Origin: Streptomyces sp. XD-27
GTDB lineage: Bacteria; Actinomycetota; Actinomycetes; Streptomycetales; Streptomycetaceae
NCBI RefSeq assembly: GCF_030553055.1
Contig: NZ_CP130713.1
Coordinates: 4,774,001 to 4,838,000, forward strand
DNA length: 64,000 nucleotides
Direction: 5' to 3'
Shown here: piece by piece, positions 43,677 through 53,666 of the stretch
How positions within the stretch are numbered: position 1 is the first letter of the stretch
Layout of the letters: each line of letters starts with the position of its first letter
Notes under the pieces: generated by a model
Told to the model about the DNA's origin: nothing
The model's input: the letters and a program-made list of their open reading frames with translations, nothing else
The model's database searches: none
Translations under genes and position numbers: made by a program

Positions 43677-45130
43677 GGGCCCCGGAGGGCGCCCCGACGC
43701 CGGGCGGCGCTCGACCGGGCGCCGCGGCCCGGCCTGACCCCGGCCGTCGCGCGGACCCGAGTCCCGTCCGTGCGGCGGGCCCGGTCGGTGGGGGAGGGGA
43801 GGACCTGGTCGGCGGACGCGTGGCGGACCCGGGCGGCGAAGGGGTGGCGGACCCGGTCGGCGGTGGTGCCGGGGGGCGGCTGCTGGCCGCGCTCGTCGCC
43901 GCCGCGCCCGGGGCCAGCGCCGTCGTGGTCGCCGCGCGCCAGGCCGGACGGCGGGTGGTGGCCGTCACCGGCACCACTGCGCACGACCGCACCACCGCGT
44001 ACGACGGCACCACCGCGTACGACGGCACCACCGCGTACGACGGCACCACCGCGTACGACGGCACCACCGCGTACGACGGCACCACCGCGTACGACGGCAC
44101 CACCGCGTACGACGGCACCACCGCGTACGACGGCACCACCGCGTATGACCGCACCACCGTGTACGACGGCGCCGGTGCCGCCGCGCCCGCCGACCGGCAC
44201 ACGCGCTTCGAGCTCGGTTCCGTCACCAAGACCTACACCGCGCTGCTGCTGGCCGACATGGCCGCCCGGGGCGAGGTCCGCTACACCGACCCCATCGCCC
44301 GCTTCCTGCCGCGCGGCTCCGTACCGCACGACACGGGCGGCCGGATCACCCTGCTGCACCTGGCCACCCACACCTCCGGCCTGCCCCGGCTGCCGCGGGG
44401 CTTCCTGCGGCGGGCGGTGCCCCGCTGGTGTGCCAACCCCTACGCCGGGTTCGGCACCGGTGACCTGCTGGCGGCTCTCGCCCGTACCCGGCCGTCGCCG
44501 GACCCCGGCACCCGGGTGCGGTACTCCAACTTCGGGGCCGGACTCCTCGGGCTGCTGCTCGCCCGCGCCGCCGGAGCCGAGTTCCCCGACCTGCTCGCCG
44601 CCCGCGTCCTGACCCCGCTGGCCCTGTACCGCACCGGCTGCGCCGACGACGAGAGCCAGGCCACGGGCTACTGGCACGGCCGCCCCCGCCCGAGCTGGCG
44701 CATCCCGGGCCTGGCCGCCGCCGGTGCCGTCCGCTCCAGCGGCGACGACCTGCTGCGCTACCTGGAGGCGCTGCTCGCCCCGGACGCCGCGGCGGACGGC
44801 GCCCCCCGCTCGCTGCGCGCCGCGCTCGCCGACGTGGCCCGCCCCCGGGTCGCCGTACGCGCCGGCGGCGACCGGATCAGCCTGCTGTGGAACATCCGGC
44901 GGCGGCCCGGCCACGACGTGTACTTCCACTCCGGCGGTACGCGGGGCTTCACCTCGCTCGTCGGGTTCAGCCCGCAGCGGGACGTGGCGCTCGCGGCCGT
45001 GGCGAACACCTCGCCCACGCTGGACGGCAGGTTCATCCAGCGCGCCTACCTCGCCCTGCGCGACCTGGCCGCGGACCCGGCCCCGGACGGCGGCGCGCTG
45101 GGCCCGGCCGAAAGCCGTACGACCGGCTGA
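43673..45130 (+). CDS. Serine beta-lactamase/DD-peptidase-family hydrolase with tandem-repeat insert
   Basis: 485 aa. SxxK motif at S183-VT-K186, YSN at about 284-286 and HSGG at about 419-422 (in place of KTG) place it in the class C beta-lactamase / DD-peptidase / esterase (Beta-lactamase Pfam) group with all catalytic positions present. Residues 1-75 are Gly/Pro/Arg-rich with no signal peptide, so it is probably intracellular. Residues 101-166 are 11 copies of a six-residue repeat (TTAYDG) inserted between the first core strand and the SxxK helix. Starts by ATGA overlap as last gene of the cassette. Could trim or release the peptide; that is speculation. Confidence 0.85.
   Translation: MRAPEGAPTPGGARPGAAARPDPGRRADPSPVRAAGPVGGGGEDLVGGRVADPGGEGVADPVGGGAGGRLLAALVAAAPGASAVVVAARQAGRRVVAVTGTTAHDRTTAYDGTTAYDGTTAYDGTTAYDGTTAYDGTTAYDGTTAYDGTTAYDGTTAYDRTTVYDGAGAAAPADRHTRFELGSVTKTYTALLLADMAARGEVRYTDPIARFLPRGSVPHDTGGRITLLHLATHTSGLPRLPRGFLRRAVPRWCANPYAGFGTGDLLAALARTRPSPDPGTRVRYSNFGAGLLGLLLARAAGAEFPDLLAARVLTPLALYRTGCADDESQATGYWHGRPRPSWRIPGLAAAGAVRSSGDDLLRYLEALLAPDAAADGAPRSLRAALADVARPRVAVRAGGDRISLLWNIRRRPGHDVYFHSGGTRGFTSLVGFSPQRDVALAAVANTSPTLDGRFIQRAYLALRDLAADPAPDGGALGPAESRTTG
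43973..44170 (+). repeat. In-frame 18-bp tandem repeat (11 units)
   Basis: Eleven 18-bp units encoding TTAYDG; units 2-9 (43991-44134) are identical in sequence, and the first (TTAHDR) and last two (TTAYDR, TTVYDG) have diverged. Being a multiple of 3 bp, copy-number change keeps the frame. Perfect identity inside the array, with diverged edges, suggests recent expansion by slippage or unequal exchange. Confidence 0.95.
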
Positions 45131-45159
45131 AAAAGCCCTACGACCGGCCTGAAAGGCCC

Positions 45160-46026
45160 CTACGAGGCGCCCGCGGCGGCCACCGCCGACGCCTGGGCGT
45201 TGCCGCGCGCCAGGATGCGGCGGAAGGCGTAGTCGGAGACGTCCCGCCCGGCCTGGGACGCCTTGGGATCGCTGGAGGACGCCACGCCCTTGCCGGAGGT
45301 GTAGCCGGAGATCGTGAAGTAGGCGTAGCGGCCGATCGCGTTGGCGCTGGCGATGCAGTCCGCCTTGCGGCAGAAGGCGGGCACGCCGCCGCCGGGCAGC
45401 GACGCGACGTTCGGCCTGGCCTGCTTCTTCGCCTTCTCGGCCGCCGCCTTGTCGTCGAACACGGCGATGCCGACGGTGACCGCGACGCCGTCCCTGGCGT
45501 ACGTCGCGCGGAAGAACCGGCGGCAGCCGTTCTGCGTCAGCACGCCGCCGAGCGCACCCTGCGCCGCCGTCGCGCAGCTCTTGGTGGCGCTGGTGAGCCC
45601 CTTGTCGTACGTGCGGTCGTTCGCGGTCGCCTTCGCGTCGGGGAAGAGCGTGCGGTCGCTGAGCGGGGCCTTGTCCTTCTTCGCGCTGGAGAGGATGTCG
45701 ACCGGGTCGGGCGGGGCGGGCGGGGCCACGTGCGAGAAGCTCGGCTCCGGCGTCACGGACTCGCTCGGCAGTTTCTGCGGCGTCGGCAGCCCGCCGGCCT
45801 GGTCCGAGGCGCCGCCCTTGCCGTCGCTGCTGACCACGGCCGTGGCCACGATCGCCGCGACGGCCCCCGCGGCGAGGACGCCGCCGCCGATCAGCAGCCA
45901 CTTGCGGCGCCGGCCGCGGCGGGCGGTGTCGTCGGCGAGCGCCGCCCAGTCCGGCGTCGACGACGTCGGCGGTGTCGGCGGCTGAGACCCCCCAGGCCCG
46001 TACGGCCCCCCTTGCCCAAAGCTCAT
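45160..46026 (-). CDS. Membrane-anchored hypothetical protein
   Basis: 288 aa from the ATG at 46026 (46035 adds MRA). Gly/Pro-rich cytoplasmic N-terminus, RRGRRRK then one membrane segment (about 43-65, WLLIGGGVLAAGAVAAIVATAVV), Ser/Pro-rich linker, and an extracellular domain of about 170 residues with paired cysteines (SCATAA, NGCRRFF, AFCRKADC). This type II layout is frequent among Streptomyces exported proteins of unknown function. Divergent from the ABC-F gene with a 57-bp gap; convergent with the hydrolase gene, 29 bp apart. Confidence 0.75.
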   Translation of the reverse strand: MSFGQGGPYGPGGSQPPTPPTSSTPDWAALADDTARRGRRRKWLLIGGGVLAAGAVAAIVATAVVSSDGKGGASDQAGGLPTPQKLPSESVTPEPSFSHVAPPAPPDPVDILSSAKKDKAPLSDRTLFPDAKATANDRTYDKGLTSATKSCATAAQGALGGVLTQNGCRRFFRATYARDGVAVTVGIAVFDDKAAAEKAKKQARPNVASLPGGGVPAFCRKADCIASANAIGRYAYFTISGYTSGKGVASSSDPKASQAGRDVSDYAFRRILARGNAQASAVAAAGAS

Positions 46027-46083
46027 GGCGCGCATCTTAAACCGGTTGGTCACGGGCCGGGTGCCCCGGAAGAATCCCCCCTC

Positions 46084-47712
46084 ATGGGGCATGTCGAAGC
46101 GGCACATCTGGAGTACTTCCTGCCGGACGGGCGGGCACTGCTGGGCGATGTGTCGTTCAGAGTCGGGGAGGGTGCAGCGGTCGCGCTGGCCGGCGCGAAC
46201 GGCGCGGGCAAGACGACCCTGCTGCGGCTGATCGCGGGAGAGCTGCGGCCGCACGGCGGCACGGTGACGGTCAGCGGCGGGCTCGGCGTGATGCCGCAGT
46301 TCGTCGGGTCCGTACGGGACGAACGCACGGTGCGCGACCTGCTGGTCTCCGTGGCGCCGCCGCGGATCCGGGAGGCCGCCGCGGCCGTCGACCGCGCCGA
46401 GCACGCGATCATGACGCGGGACGACGAGGCCGCGCAGATGGGTTACGCGCAGGCGCTCAGCGACTGGGCGGAGGCCCGCGGCTACGAGGCCGAGACGGTG
46501 TGGGACATGTGCACCACCGCCGCGCTGGGCGTGCCGTACGAGCGGGCCCAGTGGCGCCAGGTGCGCACGCTCTCCGGCGGCGAGCAGAAGCGGCTGGTCC
46601 TGGAGTCCCTGCTGCGCGGCCCCGACGAGGTGCTGCTGCTGGACGAGCCGGACAACTATCTGGACGTCCCCGGCAAGCGCTGGCTGGAGGAGCGGCTGCG
46701 CGAGACGAAGAAGACGGTGCTGTTCGTCTCCCACGACCGGGAGCTGCTCGCCCGCGCCGCGGAGAAGATCATCAGCGTGGAGCCGAGCCCCGCCGGGAGC
46801 GAGGTGTGGGTGCACGGCGGCGGCTTCGGTACGTACCACGAGGCCCGCAGGGAGCGCTTCGAGCGGTTCGAGGAGCTGCGGCGGCGCTGGGACGAGAAGC
46901 ACGCGCAGCTCAAGCGGCTGGTCCTGGACATGCGGCAGTACGCGGCGCGCAGCGACGAGATGGCCTCCCGCTACCAGGCCGCGAAGACCCGGCTGCGCAA
47001 GTTCGAGGAGGCCGGGCCGCCGCCGGAGCCGCCGCGCCGGCAGGAGATCACGATGCGGCTGGCGGGCGGCCGCACCGGCGTGCGCGCCGTCACCTGCCAG
47101 GGGCTGGAGCTGACCGGCCTGATGCGCCCCTTCGACCTGGAGGTCTTCTACGGGGAACGGGTCGCGGTGCTCGGCAGCAACGGCTCCGGGAAGTCCCACT
47201 TCCTGCGGCTGCTGGCGGGGGACACCGAAAATCCCGTCGCGCACACCGGCGCGTGGAAGCTCGGCGCCCGCGTCGTCCCCGGCCATTTCGCCCAGACCCA
47301 TGCCCACCCCGAGCTGGAGGGCCGCACCCTCGTCGACATCCTGTGGACCGAGCACGCCAAGGACCGCGGCGCCGCGATGAGCGCCCTGCGCCGCTACGAG
47401 CTGGAGCGCCAGGGCGACCAGGCCTTCGAGCGCCTGTCCGGCGGCCAGCAGGCCCGCTTCCAGATCCTCCTGCTGGAGCTGGCGGGGACGACGGCGCTGC
47501 TGCTGGACGAGCCGACGGACAACCTGGACCTGGAGAGCGCCGAGGCGCTCCAGGAGGGGCTGGAGCGGTACGAGGGCACGGTGCTGGCCGTCACGCACGA
47601 CCGCTGGTTCGCCCGGTCCTTCGACCGCTTCCTGGTCTTCGGCGCGGACGGCCGGGTCCGGGAGGTCCCGGAGCCGGTGTGGGACGAGGCCCGGGTCGAT
47701 CGCGTGCGGTGA
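46084..47712 (+). CDS. ABC-F family ATPase
   Basis: 542 aa with two ATP-binding cassettes and no membrane segment, so of the ABC-F type that acts on the ribosome (translation factor or antibiotic-resistance protein). Walker A GANGAGKTT (37-45), signature LSGGEQKR, Walker B LLLDEPDNYLD; interdomain linker (about 240-330) rich in Arg/Glu; second set GSNGSGKS, LSGGQQAR, LLLDEPTDNLD. The linker length and a missing toe extension do not allow me to say whether it is a resistance or housekeeping member. Start chosen as the first ATG matching the family N-terminus. Confidence 0.9.
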   Translation: MGHVEAAHLEYFLPDGRALLGDVSFRVGEGAAVALAGANGAGKTTLLRLIAGELRPHGGTVTVSGGLGVMPQFVGSVRDERTVRDLLVSVAPPRIREAAAAVDRAEHAIMTRDDEAAQMGYAQALSDWAEARGYEAETVWDMCTTAALGVPYERAQWRQVRTLSGGEQKRLVLESLLRGPDEVLLLDEPDNYLDVPGKRWLEERLRETKKTVLFVSHDRELLARAAEKIISVEPSPAGSEVWVHGGGFGTYHEARRERFERFEELRRRWDEKHAQLKRLVLDMRQYAARSDEMASRYQAAKTRLRKFEEAGPPPEPPRRQEITMRLAGGRTGVRAVTCQGLELTGLMRPFDLEVFYGERVAVLGSNGSGKSHFLRLLAGDTENPVAHTGAWKLGARVVPGHFAQTHAHPELEGRTLVDILWTEHAKDRGAAMSALRRYELERQGDQAFERLSGGQQARFQILLLELAGTTALLLDEPTDNLDLESAEALQEGLERYEGTVLAVTHDRWFARSFDRFLVFGADGRVREVPEPVWDEARVDRVR

Positions 47713-47772
47713 CGTGCGGCGGGTGGCGTACGAGGGGAACAGCAGGTCGGGCGCGCTGGTGTGCGACCCGTT

Positions 47773-47802
47773 TTGACCCGTCCGGGGGCGGGCCGGTATT
47801 CT
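47773..47802 (+). promoter_or_regulatory. Promoter of the rplM-rpsI operon
   Basis: TTGACC (47773-47778), 18-bp spacer, TATTCT (47797-47802); about 180 bp before rplM in a 271-bp gap. Close to the housekeeping consensus. Confidence 0.75.
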
Positions 47803-47983
47803 GCCAGTTCGTTATGCGTATTGGCTTGCTCGTTCTCACGTGAGAGGCCGTTACGCCGGTCCACCGGGCCGATGACCAGCGGCTACCACTCGGTTTGCGT
47901 CACCGCAGTGCGGCCAAGGCTGTCGTGATCGTCCGGGTGGCCTTGTCAGGACCCATCTCACTGAAGAAGCGAAGGCTACGACC

Positions 47984-48427
47984 GTGCGTACGTACAGCCC
48001 CAAGCCCGGCGATGTCCAGCGCCAGTGGCACGTCATCGACGCCCAGGACGTCGTCCTGGGCCGTCTGGCCTCGACGGCCGCGTCCCTCCTGAGGGGCAAG
48101 CACAAGCCGGTGTACGCGCCCCACGTCGACATGGGTGACTTCGTCATCATCATCAACGCCGACAAGGTGCACCTGTCCGGTAACAAGCGGACCCAGAAGC
48201 TGGCCTACCGCCACTCCGGTTTCCCGGGTGGTCTGCGGTCCGTCCGCTACGACGAGCTGCTCGACAAGAACCCCGAGAAGGCTGTCGAGAAGGCCGTCAA
48301 GGGCATGCTCCCGAAGAACACCCTGGGCCGTCAGATGCTCTCGAAGCTGAAGGTCTACGCAGGCTCCGAGCACCCGCACGGTGCTCAGCAGCCGGTCCCG
48401 TTCGAGATCACCCAGGTCGCGCAGTAG
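47984..48427 (+). CDS. rplM: 50S ribosomal protein L13
   Basis: 147 aa, GTG start. (V/M)[16 protein letters not shown] start, [15 protein letters not shown] signature. Early 50S assembly protein; operon with rpsI. Confidence 0.99.
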   Translation: MRTYSPKPGDVQRQWHVIDAQDVVLGRLASTAASLLRGKHKPVYAPHVDMGDFVIIINADKVHLSGNKRTQKLAYRHSGFPGGLRSVRYDELLDKNPEKAVEKAVKGMLPKNTLGRQMLSKLKVYAGSEHPHGAQQPVPFEITQVAQ

Positions 48428-48469
48428 TCCCGGCCACCACTTCTAGACGAAAGAAATCTGAGGAGAATC

Positions 48470-48970
48470 GTGGCTGAGATCACCGCCGAGACCCCGGTCG
48501 AAGAGTACGAGGGCGACCACACCTTCGAGTCCGAGGCGACCGAGTACTCCAGCGAGTCGCTCGCGGGTCGCTTCGGCGAGCCGCAGCCGGGCGCCGGCAC
48601 CGGCCGTCGCAAGAACGCCGTGGCCCGCGTCCGCATCGTGCCGGGCAGCGGCCAGTGGAAGATCAACGGTCGCACCCTTGAGGAGTACTTCCCCAACAAG
48701 GTGCACCAGCAGGAAGTCAACGAGCCCTTCAAGGTTCTGGAGCTCGACGACCGCTACGACGTCATCGCCCGCATCGCGGGTGGCGGCGTCTCCGGCCAGG
48801 CCGGTGCGCTGCGTCTGGGCATCGCCCGCGCCCTGAACGAGGCGGACGTGGACAACAACCGCGGCCCGCTGAAGAAGGCCGGGTTCCTGACCCGCGACGA
48901 CCGCGCCACCGAGCGTAAGAAGGCCGGTCTGAAGAAGGCCCGTAAGGCGCCGCAGTACAGCAAGCGCTAA
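48470..48970 (+). CDS. rpsI: 30S ribosomal protein S9
   Basis: 166 aa, GTG start with AGGAG 5 nt upstream. N-terminal acidic extension of about 40 residues typical of actinobacteria, then [17 protein letters not shown] and the C-terminal [11 protein letters not shown] that touches the P-site tRNA. Confidence 0.99.
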   Translation: MAEITAETPVEEYEGDHTFESEATEYSSESLAGRFGEPQPGAGTGRRKNAVARVRIVPGSGQWKINGRTLEEYFPNKVHQQEVNEPFKVLELDDRYDVIARIAGGGVSGQAGALRLGIARALNEADVDNNRGPLKKAGFLTRDDRATERKKAGLKKARKAPQYSKR

Positions 48971-48994
48971 TCGCGGCTTTCCCGCGCTACGCCG

Positions 48995-49028
48995 ACGCCC
49001 CGGCGGCACTCCCGTGCTGCCGGGGCGT
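48995..49028 (+). terminator. Terminator of rplM-rpsI
   Basis: 15-bp stem with one G-T wobble (48995-49009 with 49014-49028), loop TCCC, short TTC after it. Confidence 0.75.
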
Positions 49029-49138
49029 TCGGCTATCGCGGCCGGGGAGCGTATACCTGTACGTAAGGCCCCGGTTCACAGCACGACACCTTTTCTCCCG
49101 GGGGCTACCCGTACCCCCGCGCAACTCGGAGGACAGCA

Positions 49139-50497
49139 GTGGGACGACTCTTCGGTACGGACGGTGTGCGCGGCGTCGCCAACGCCGACCTGACGGCGGA
49201 GCTGGCGCTCGGCCTGTCGGTCGCGGCGGCGCATGTACTCGCCGAAGTGGGCACGTTCGAGGGCCATCGGCCGCTGGCGGTGGTCGGACGGGATCCACGC
49301 GCGTCCGGGGAGTTCCTGGAGGCCGCCGTGGTGGCGGGGCTCGGGAGCGCGGGTGTGGACGTCCTGCGGGTGGGCGTGCTGCCGACCCCGGCCGTGGCCT
49401 ACCTGACCGGGGCGCTCGGCGCCGACCTGGGCGTGATGCTCTCCGCCAGCCACAACGCGATGCCGGACAACGGTGTCAAGTTCTTCGCGCGCGGCGGCCA
49501 CAAGCTCGCCGACGAGCTCGAGGACCGTATAGAGGAGACCTACCGGGCGCATGCCTCCGGCGAGCCGTGGGACCGGCCGACCGGCGCGGGCGTGGGCCGG
49601 GTCCGGACCTACGACGAGGGCTTCGACAACTACGTCGCGCACCTGATCGGCGTACTGCCCAACCGTCTTGACGGTCTGAAGGTCGTCATCGACGGGGCGC
49701 ACGGCGCGGCGTCCCGCGTCTCCCCGGAGGCGTTCGCGCGCGCCGGTGCCGAGGTCGTCACCATCGGCACCGACCCGGATGGCCTCAACATCAACGACGG
49801 CTGCGGTTCCACCCATCTGGACCAGCTCAAGCGGGCCGTCGTCGAGCACGGCGCCGACCTGGGCGTGGCCCACGACGGGGACGCCGACCGCTGCCTGGCC
49901 GTGGACCACACCGGCGCCGAGATCGACGGCGACCAGATCCTCGCCGTGCTCGCGCTCGCCCTGCGGGAGGCCGGGGGCCTGCGCCAGAACACCGTGGTCG
50001 CCACCGTCATGTCCAACCTCGGCTTCCGGCTGGCGATGGAGCGCGAGGGCGTCGAGCTGGTGCAGACGGCGGTCGGCGACCGCTATGTGCTGGAGGAGAT
50101 GAAGCGTCACGGCTACGCGCTGGGCGGCGAGCAGTCCGGGCACGTCATCGTGCTGGACCACGCCACCACCGGCGACGGCACGCTGACCGGACTGATGCTG
50201 GCGGCCCGGGTCGCCGCCACCGGCCGCCCGCTCGCCGAGCTGGCCGGGGTCATGGAGCGGCTCCCGCAGGTCATCATCAACGTGCCGGACGTGGACAAGT
50301 CCCGGGTCGGCTCGTCCGCCGAGCTGAGCGCCGCGGTCCAGGACGCGGAGCGGGAACTGGGCGCGACCGGCCGGGTGCTGCTGCGGCCGTCCGGCACCGA
50401 GCCGGTGGTCCGGGTCATGGTCGAGGCGCAGGACATCGACCAGGCCCGGTCGGTGGCCGGGCGGCTCGCCGACACGGTGAAGTCCGCGCTGGGCTAG
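49139..50497 (+). CDS. glmM: Phosphoglucosamine mutase
   Basis: 452 aa. Interconverts glucosamine 6- and 1-phosphate for UDP-GlcNAc and peptidoglycan. Catalytic phosphoserine in [13 protein letters not shown] (about residues 100-112), Mg site DGDADRC, sugar-phosphate loop [17 protein letters not shown] start with CGGAGGA. Works with glmS, which lies 4 kb downstream here. Confidence 0.98.
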   Translation: MGRLFGTDGVRGVANADLTAELALGLSVAAAHVLAEVGTFEGHRPLAVVGRDPRASGEFLEAAVVAGLGSAGVDVLRVGVLPTPAVAYLTGALGADLGVMLSASHNAMPDNGVKFFARGGHKLADELEDRIEETYRAHASGEPWDRPTGAGVGRVRTYDEGFDNYVAHLIGVLPNRLDGLKVVIDGAHGAASRVSPEAFARAGAEVVTIGTDPDGLNINDGCGSTHLDQLKRAVVEHGADLGVAHDGDADRCLAVDHTGAEIDGDQILAVLALALREAGGLRQNTVVATVMSNLGFRLAMEREGVELVQTAVGDRYVLEEMKRHGYALGGEQSGHVIVLDHATTGDGTLTGLMLAARVAATGRPLAELAGVMERLPQVIINVPDVDKSRVGSSAELSAAVQDAERELGATGRVLLRPSGTEPVVRVMVEAQDIDQARSVAGRLADTVKSALG

Positions 50498-50542
50498 CTT
50501 CCTCTCGCCGGGCGGGCTCTCACGGGCCCGTCCGGCGCGCGG

Positions 50543-50578
50543 GTCACAGCTTGCGCAGCGGTCACAACTTGCGCAGCG
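50543..50578 (-). repeat. 18-bp tandem duplication at the coaA stop
   Basis: Units 50543-50560 and 50561-50578 differ at one base. Each carries the codons for LRKL plus a stop on the minus strand, so the gene ends at the first and the second is an untranslated copy. Confidence 0.85.
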
Positions 50579-51551
50579 ACAGGCGCTGGACCTTGTGGTC
50601 CGGGCCCTTGCGCAGCACCAGCGCCGCCCGGCCCCGGGTCGGCGCGACGTTCTGCTCCAGGTTGGGGCGGTTGACGGTGCGCCAGATCATCCGGGCGTAG
50701 TCCAGCGCCTCCTCCTCCGAGACCTGGGTGTACTTGCGGAAGTACGAGAACGGGTCCTGGAAGGCGGTCTCCCGCAGCTTGCGGAAGCGGCCGAGATACC
50801 AGCGTTCGATGTCCTCGGTCCGCGCGTCCACGTAGACGCTGAAGTCGAAGAAGTCGGCGAGGCCGACCCGGGTGCGGCCGTCGGTGCCCGGCAGCGCGGG
50901 CTGGAGCACGTTCAGGCCCTCGACGATGAGGATGTCGGGGCGGTGCACGGTCAGCCGCTCGCCCGGCACGATGTCGTAGATCAGGTGCGAGTAGACCGGC
51001 GCGGACACCTCCTCCTTGCCCGCCTTCACGTCGGCCACGAAGCGGGTCAGCGCCCTGCGGTCGTAGGACTCGGGAAAGCCCTTGCGGGACATCAGCCCGC
51101 GCCGGTGCAGCTCGGCGTTGGGGTAGAGGAAGCCGTCGGTGGTGACCAGCTCCACCCGCGGGTGCTCGGGCCAGCGGGCCAGCAGCGCCTGGAGCAGTCG
51201 GGCGGTGGTGGACTTGCCGACCGCGACGCTGCCCGCGACCCCGATGACGAACGGCGTGCCGGGCTGGGCGCCGCTGCCCTTCGTGGTGCCGCCGAGGAAG
51301 GTGTTCAGCGCGCCGCGCAGGCTGCCGGTGGCGGCGACGTACAGGTTCAGCAGCCGGGACAGCGGCAGATACACCTCCCGCACCTCGTCGAGGTCGATGA
51401 CGTCGCCCAGGCCGCGCAGCCGCTCCACCTCCGCGGCGGTCAGCGGCAGCGGGGTCTTTTCTCTCAGCGCGCTCCACTGCGCGCGTGACAGGTCCACGTA
51501 CGGACTCGACTCGGTGCGCCGCTGCGCCGTGCGCGCTGGAGAGCTGATCAC
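50562..51551 (-). CDS. coaA: Type I pantothenate kinase
   Basis: 329 aa, first step of coenzyme A synthesis. P-loop [12 protein letters not shown] (about residues 98-109), [18 protein letters not shown] motif; GTG at 51551 gives the family length although its ribosome-binding site is poor. The frame open further upstream is antisense to the exporter and is not coding. Usually near glmS in Streptomyces. Confidence 0.95.
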   Translation of the reverse strand: MISSPARTAQRRTESSPYVDLSRAQWSALREKTPLPLTAAEVERLRGLGDVIDLDEVREVYLPLSRLLNLYVAATGSLRGALNTFLGGTTKGSGAQPGTPFVIGVAGSVAVGKSTTARLLQALLARWPEHPRVELVTTDGFLYPNAELHRRGLMSRKGFPESYDRRALTRFVADVKAGKEEVSAPVYSHLIYDIVPGERLTVHRPDILIVEGLNVLQPALPGTDGRTRVGLADFFDFSVYVDARTEDIERWYLGRFRKLRETAFQDPFSYFRKYTQVSEEEALDYARMIWRTVNRPNLEQNVAPTRGRAALVLRKGPDHKVQRLSLRKL

Positions 51552-51738
51552 CCCTTCATTGTCGGGGCTGCGCGGAGGCAGTGGGGCGTGGGGTCGGTCA
51601 CGCCCGGGGAGCGCCCAGGAGGCCGGTTCACTCCGACGGCGCAGCTCCGCTTGGCGCGCCGAATGCCCGTGGTGTGGGTCACAGTGGAGGGGTGCGGCCC
51701 TGGCGGTCGGTGCGGTCGGTATGCGGGAGGTCCCGTCC

Positions 51739-53628
51739 ATGACGTACGCGATACAGGCGGAGGGCCTGGTCAAGCGGTTCAAGAAGACCGAGGCGCTGGC
51801 CGGGGTGGATCTGGCGGTCCGCACGGGGACCGTGCTCGGCCTGCTGGGGCCCAACGGCGCGGGCAAGACGACCGCGGTGCGGATCTTCGCCACGCTGCTG
51901 CGGCCCGACGCGGGGCGGGCGGAGGTCGGCGGGCACGACGTGCAGCGGGAGGCGGGCCTGGTCCGGTCCATGGTCGGGCTCACCGGGCAGTACGCGGCCG
52001 TGGACGAGAACCTCACCGGCACGGAGAACCTGCTGATGATCGGCCGCCTGCTGGGCATGTCGCGGCGCGCCGCCCGCAGGCGCGCCGCCGAGCTGCTGGA
52101 GCGGTTCCAGCTGAGCGAGGCGGCGGGCCGGGCCACGAAGACGTACTCCGGCGGTATGCGGCGACGGCTGGATCTCGCGGCGAGCCTGGTCGGCCGGCCG
52201 CGGGTGCTCTTCCTCGACGAACCGACCACCGGACTCGACCCGCACAGCCGCGGCGAGTTGTGGAACATGCTGCGCGGGCTGGTCGCCGAGGGCATGACGG
52301 CGCTGCTGACCACCCAGTATCTGAACGAGGCGGACCGGCTCGCCGACGACATCGTGGTGATCGACAAGGGCCGGGTGATCGCCGAAGGCACCTCGGACGA
52401 GCTCAAGCGGCAGGTCGGCGGGCAGGTACTGGAGGTGCGGCCGCTGCACGTGGCCGACCTCGCGGCCGCGCACGGGCTGCTGACCGAGGCGGCGGGCCCG
52501 CAGACCCGGATCGAGGGCGAGCTGGTCACCGCCCCGGTGGGCGACCCCGCGCTGATGCCCGCCGTGGTGCGACGGCTGGACCAGGCGGACATCGCGGTGG
52601 CGGAACTGGCGCTGCGCCGCTCCAGCCTGGACGAGGTGTTCCTGGCGCTCACGGGGCACCGCCCGGAGCCGGAGAACGACCGGTCCGACGCCTCTGGGGG
52701 TGCCGCCCCGAGAGGGGCGACGCCGGAGGCGCCGACTCCGGACGTGCCGACTCGGGAGATGGCTCGGGGGATGACTCCGGGGGCCCTACGAGGCGGTGGA
52801 GCGCGCGCCGTGACCGCCGCGCCGGCCGTGCCGGCCACCGCACCGCTGTCCGCGGGCGGTCGGGTGCGTCCGCTGGCCGCGCTGCGCCAGACCGGCACGA
52901 TGGCCTGGCGAAGCCTGGTGTCCGTCAAGCACAACCCGCTGGAGCTGGTCGACTACAGCATCACGCCGATCATGTTCGTCGCCCTGTTCGCCTATGTCTT
53001 CGGCGGGCAGATGGCCGGGTCGCCGCACGCCTACCTCCAGTACGCGTTGTCCGGGATCATCGTCCAGAACACCCTGTTCATGAGCATGTACACGGCCATG
53101 GCGCTCAACTCCGACCTCACCAAGGGCGTCTTCGACCGGCTGCGCAGCCTGCCCATCGCCCGGTCCGCGCCGCTGATGGGCCGGATCGCGGCCGACCTGT
53201 GCAAGCAGCTGTGGGCGATGCTGCTGATGATCGGCCTCGGCTCGCTGCTGGGCTTCCGCATCCACCAGGGCGCCGGGGGCCTGGTGTTCGCGGCGCTGAT
53301 GCTGGTCACCTTCGCGGCCGCGGTGTCGTGGACGGCCGTGCTCATCGGCATGCTGGCGGGCGACCCGGAGAAGGTGCAGGTCTTCGCGTTCACCCTCATC
53401 TTCCCGATCACGTTCACCAGCAGCGCGTTCGTACGGGTGGAGACCATGCCGGGCTGGCTCCAGGCGTGGGTGGACGTGAACCCGGTGACCCATCTGTCGG
53501 ACGCGTTCCGGGCCCTGCTCATCGGCGGCGAGCTGGCGGGTCCGGTGCTGTGGTCGCTGACGTGGGCGGCCGGGATCACCGTGGTGTTCTGCCCGCTGGC
53601 GATGCGGGCGTACCGGGCGCGGCTGTAG
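51739..53628 (+). CDS. ABC-2 type exporter: ATPase and permease in one ORF
   Basis: 629 aa. ATPase half (1-310): Walker A GPNGAGKT (37-44), signature YSGGMRRR (about 136-143), Walker [13 protein letters not shown], daunorubicin-resistance (DrrA-like) C-terminal part. A Pro/Thr/Arg-rich linker (about 312-365) leads to a six-helix ABC-2 permease (DrrB-like). These are normally two genes; here no stop occurs between them. A GTG at 52810 (codon 358) is in frame and could also start a separate permease. ATG at 51739 has GGGAGG 9 nt upstream. Divergent from coaA. Substrate unknown; likely a lipid or natural-product exporter. Confidence 0.85.
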   Translation: MTYAIQAEGLVKRFKKTEALAGVDLAVRTGTVLGLLGPNGAGKTTAVRIFATLLRPDAGRAEVGGHDVQREAGLVRSMVGLTGQYAAVDENLTGTENLLMIGRLLGMSRRAARRRAAELLERFQLSEAAGRATKTYSGGMRRRLDLAASLVGRPRVLFLDEPTTGLDPHSRGELWNMLRGLVAEGMTALLTTQYLNEADRLADDIVVIDKGRVIAEGTSDELKRQVGGQVLEVRPLHVADLAAAHGLLTEAAGPQTRIEGELVTAPVGDPALMPAVVRRLDQADIAVAELALRRSSLDEVFLALTGHRPEPENDRSDASGGAAPRGATPEAPTPDVPTREMARGMTPGALRGGGARAVTAAPAVPATAPLSAGGRVRPLAALRQTGTMAWRSLVSVKHNPLELVDYSITPIMFVALFAYVFGGQMAGSPHAYLQYALSGIIVQNTLFMSMYTAMALNSDLTKGVFDRLRSLPIARSAPLMGRIAADLCKQLWAMLLMIGLGSLLGFRIHQGAGGLVFAALMLVTFAAAVSWTAVLIGMLAGDPEKVQVFAFTLIFPITFTSSAFVRVETMPGWLQAWVDVNPVTHLSDAFRALLIGGELAGPVLWSLTWAAGITVVFCPLAMRAYRARL

Positions 53629-53666
53629 GGCCGCCGGCCGTCGGCCCAAGCCGTCGGCCCGAGCCG

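Noticed and set aside
43973..44170. CRISPR array
   Set aside because: Units are 18 bp, contiguous and without spacers, in frame within a hydrolase; it is a coding tandem repeat.
43334..45901. Long minus-strand frame opposite the serine hydrolase
   Set aside because: Reads the tandem repeat as a SYAVVP series and carries no start signal; the plus-strand gene has SxxK, YxN and HxG motifs.
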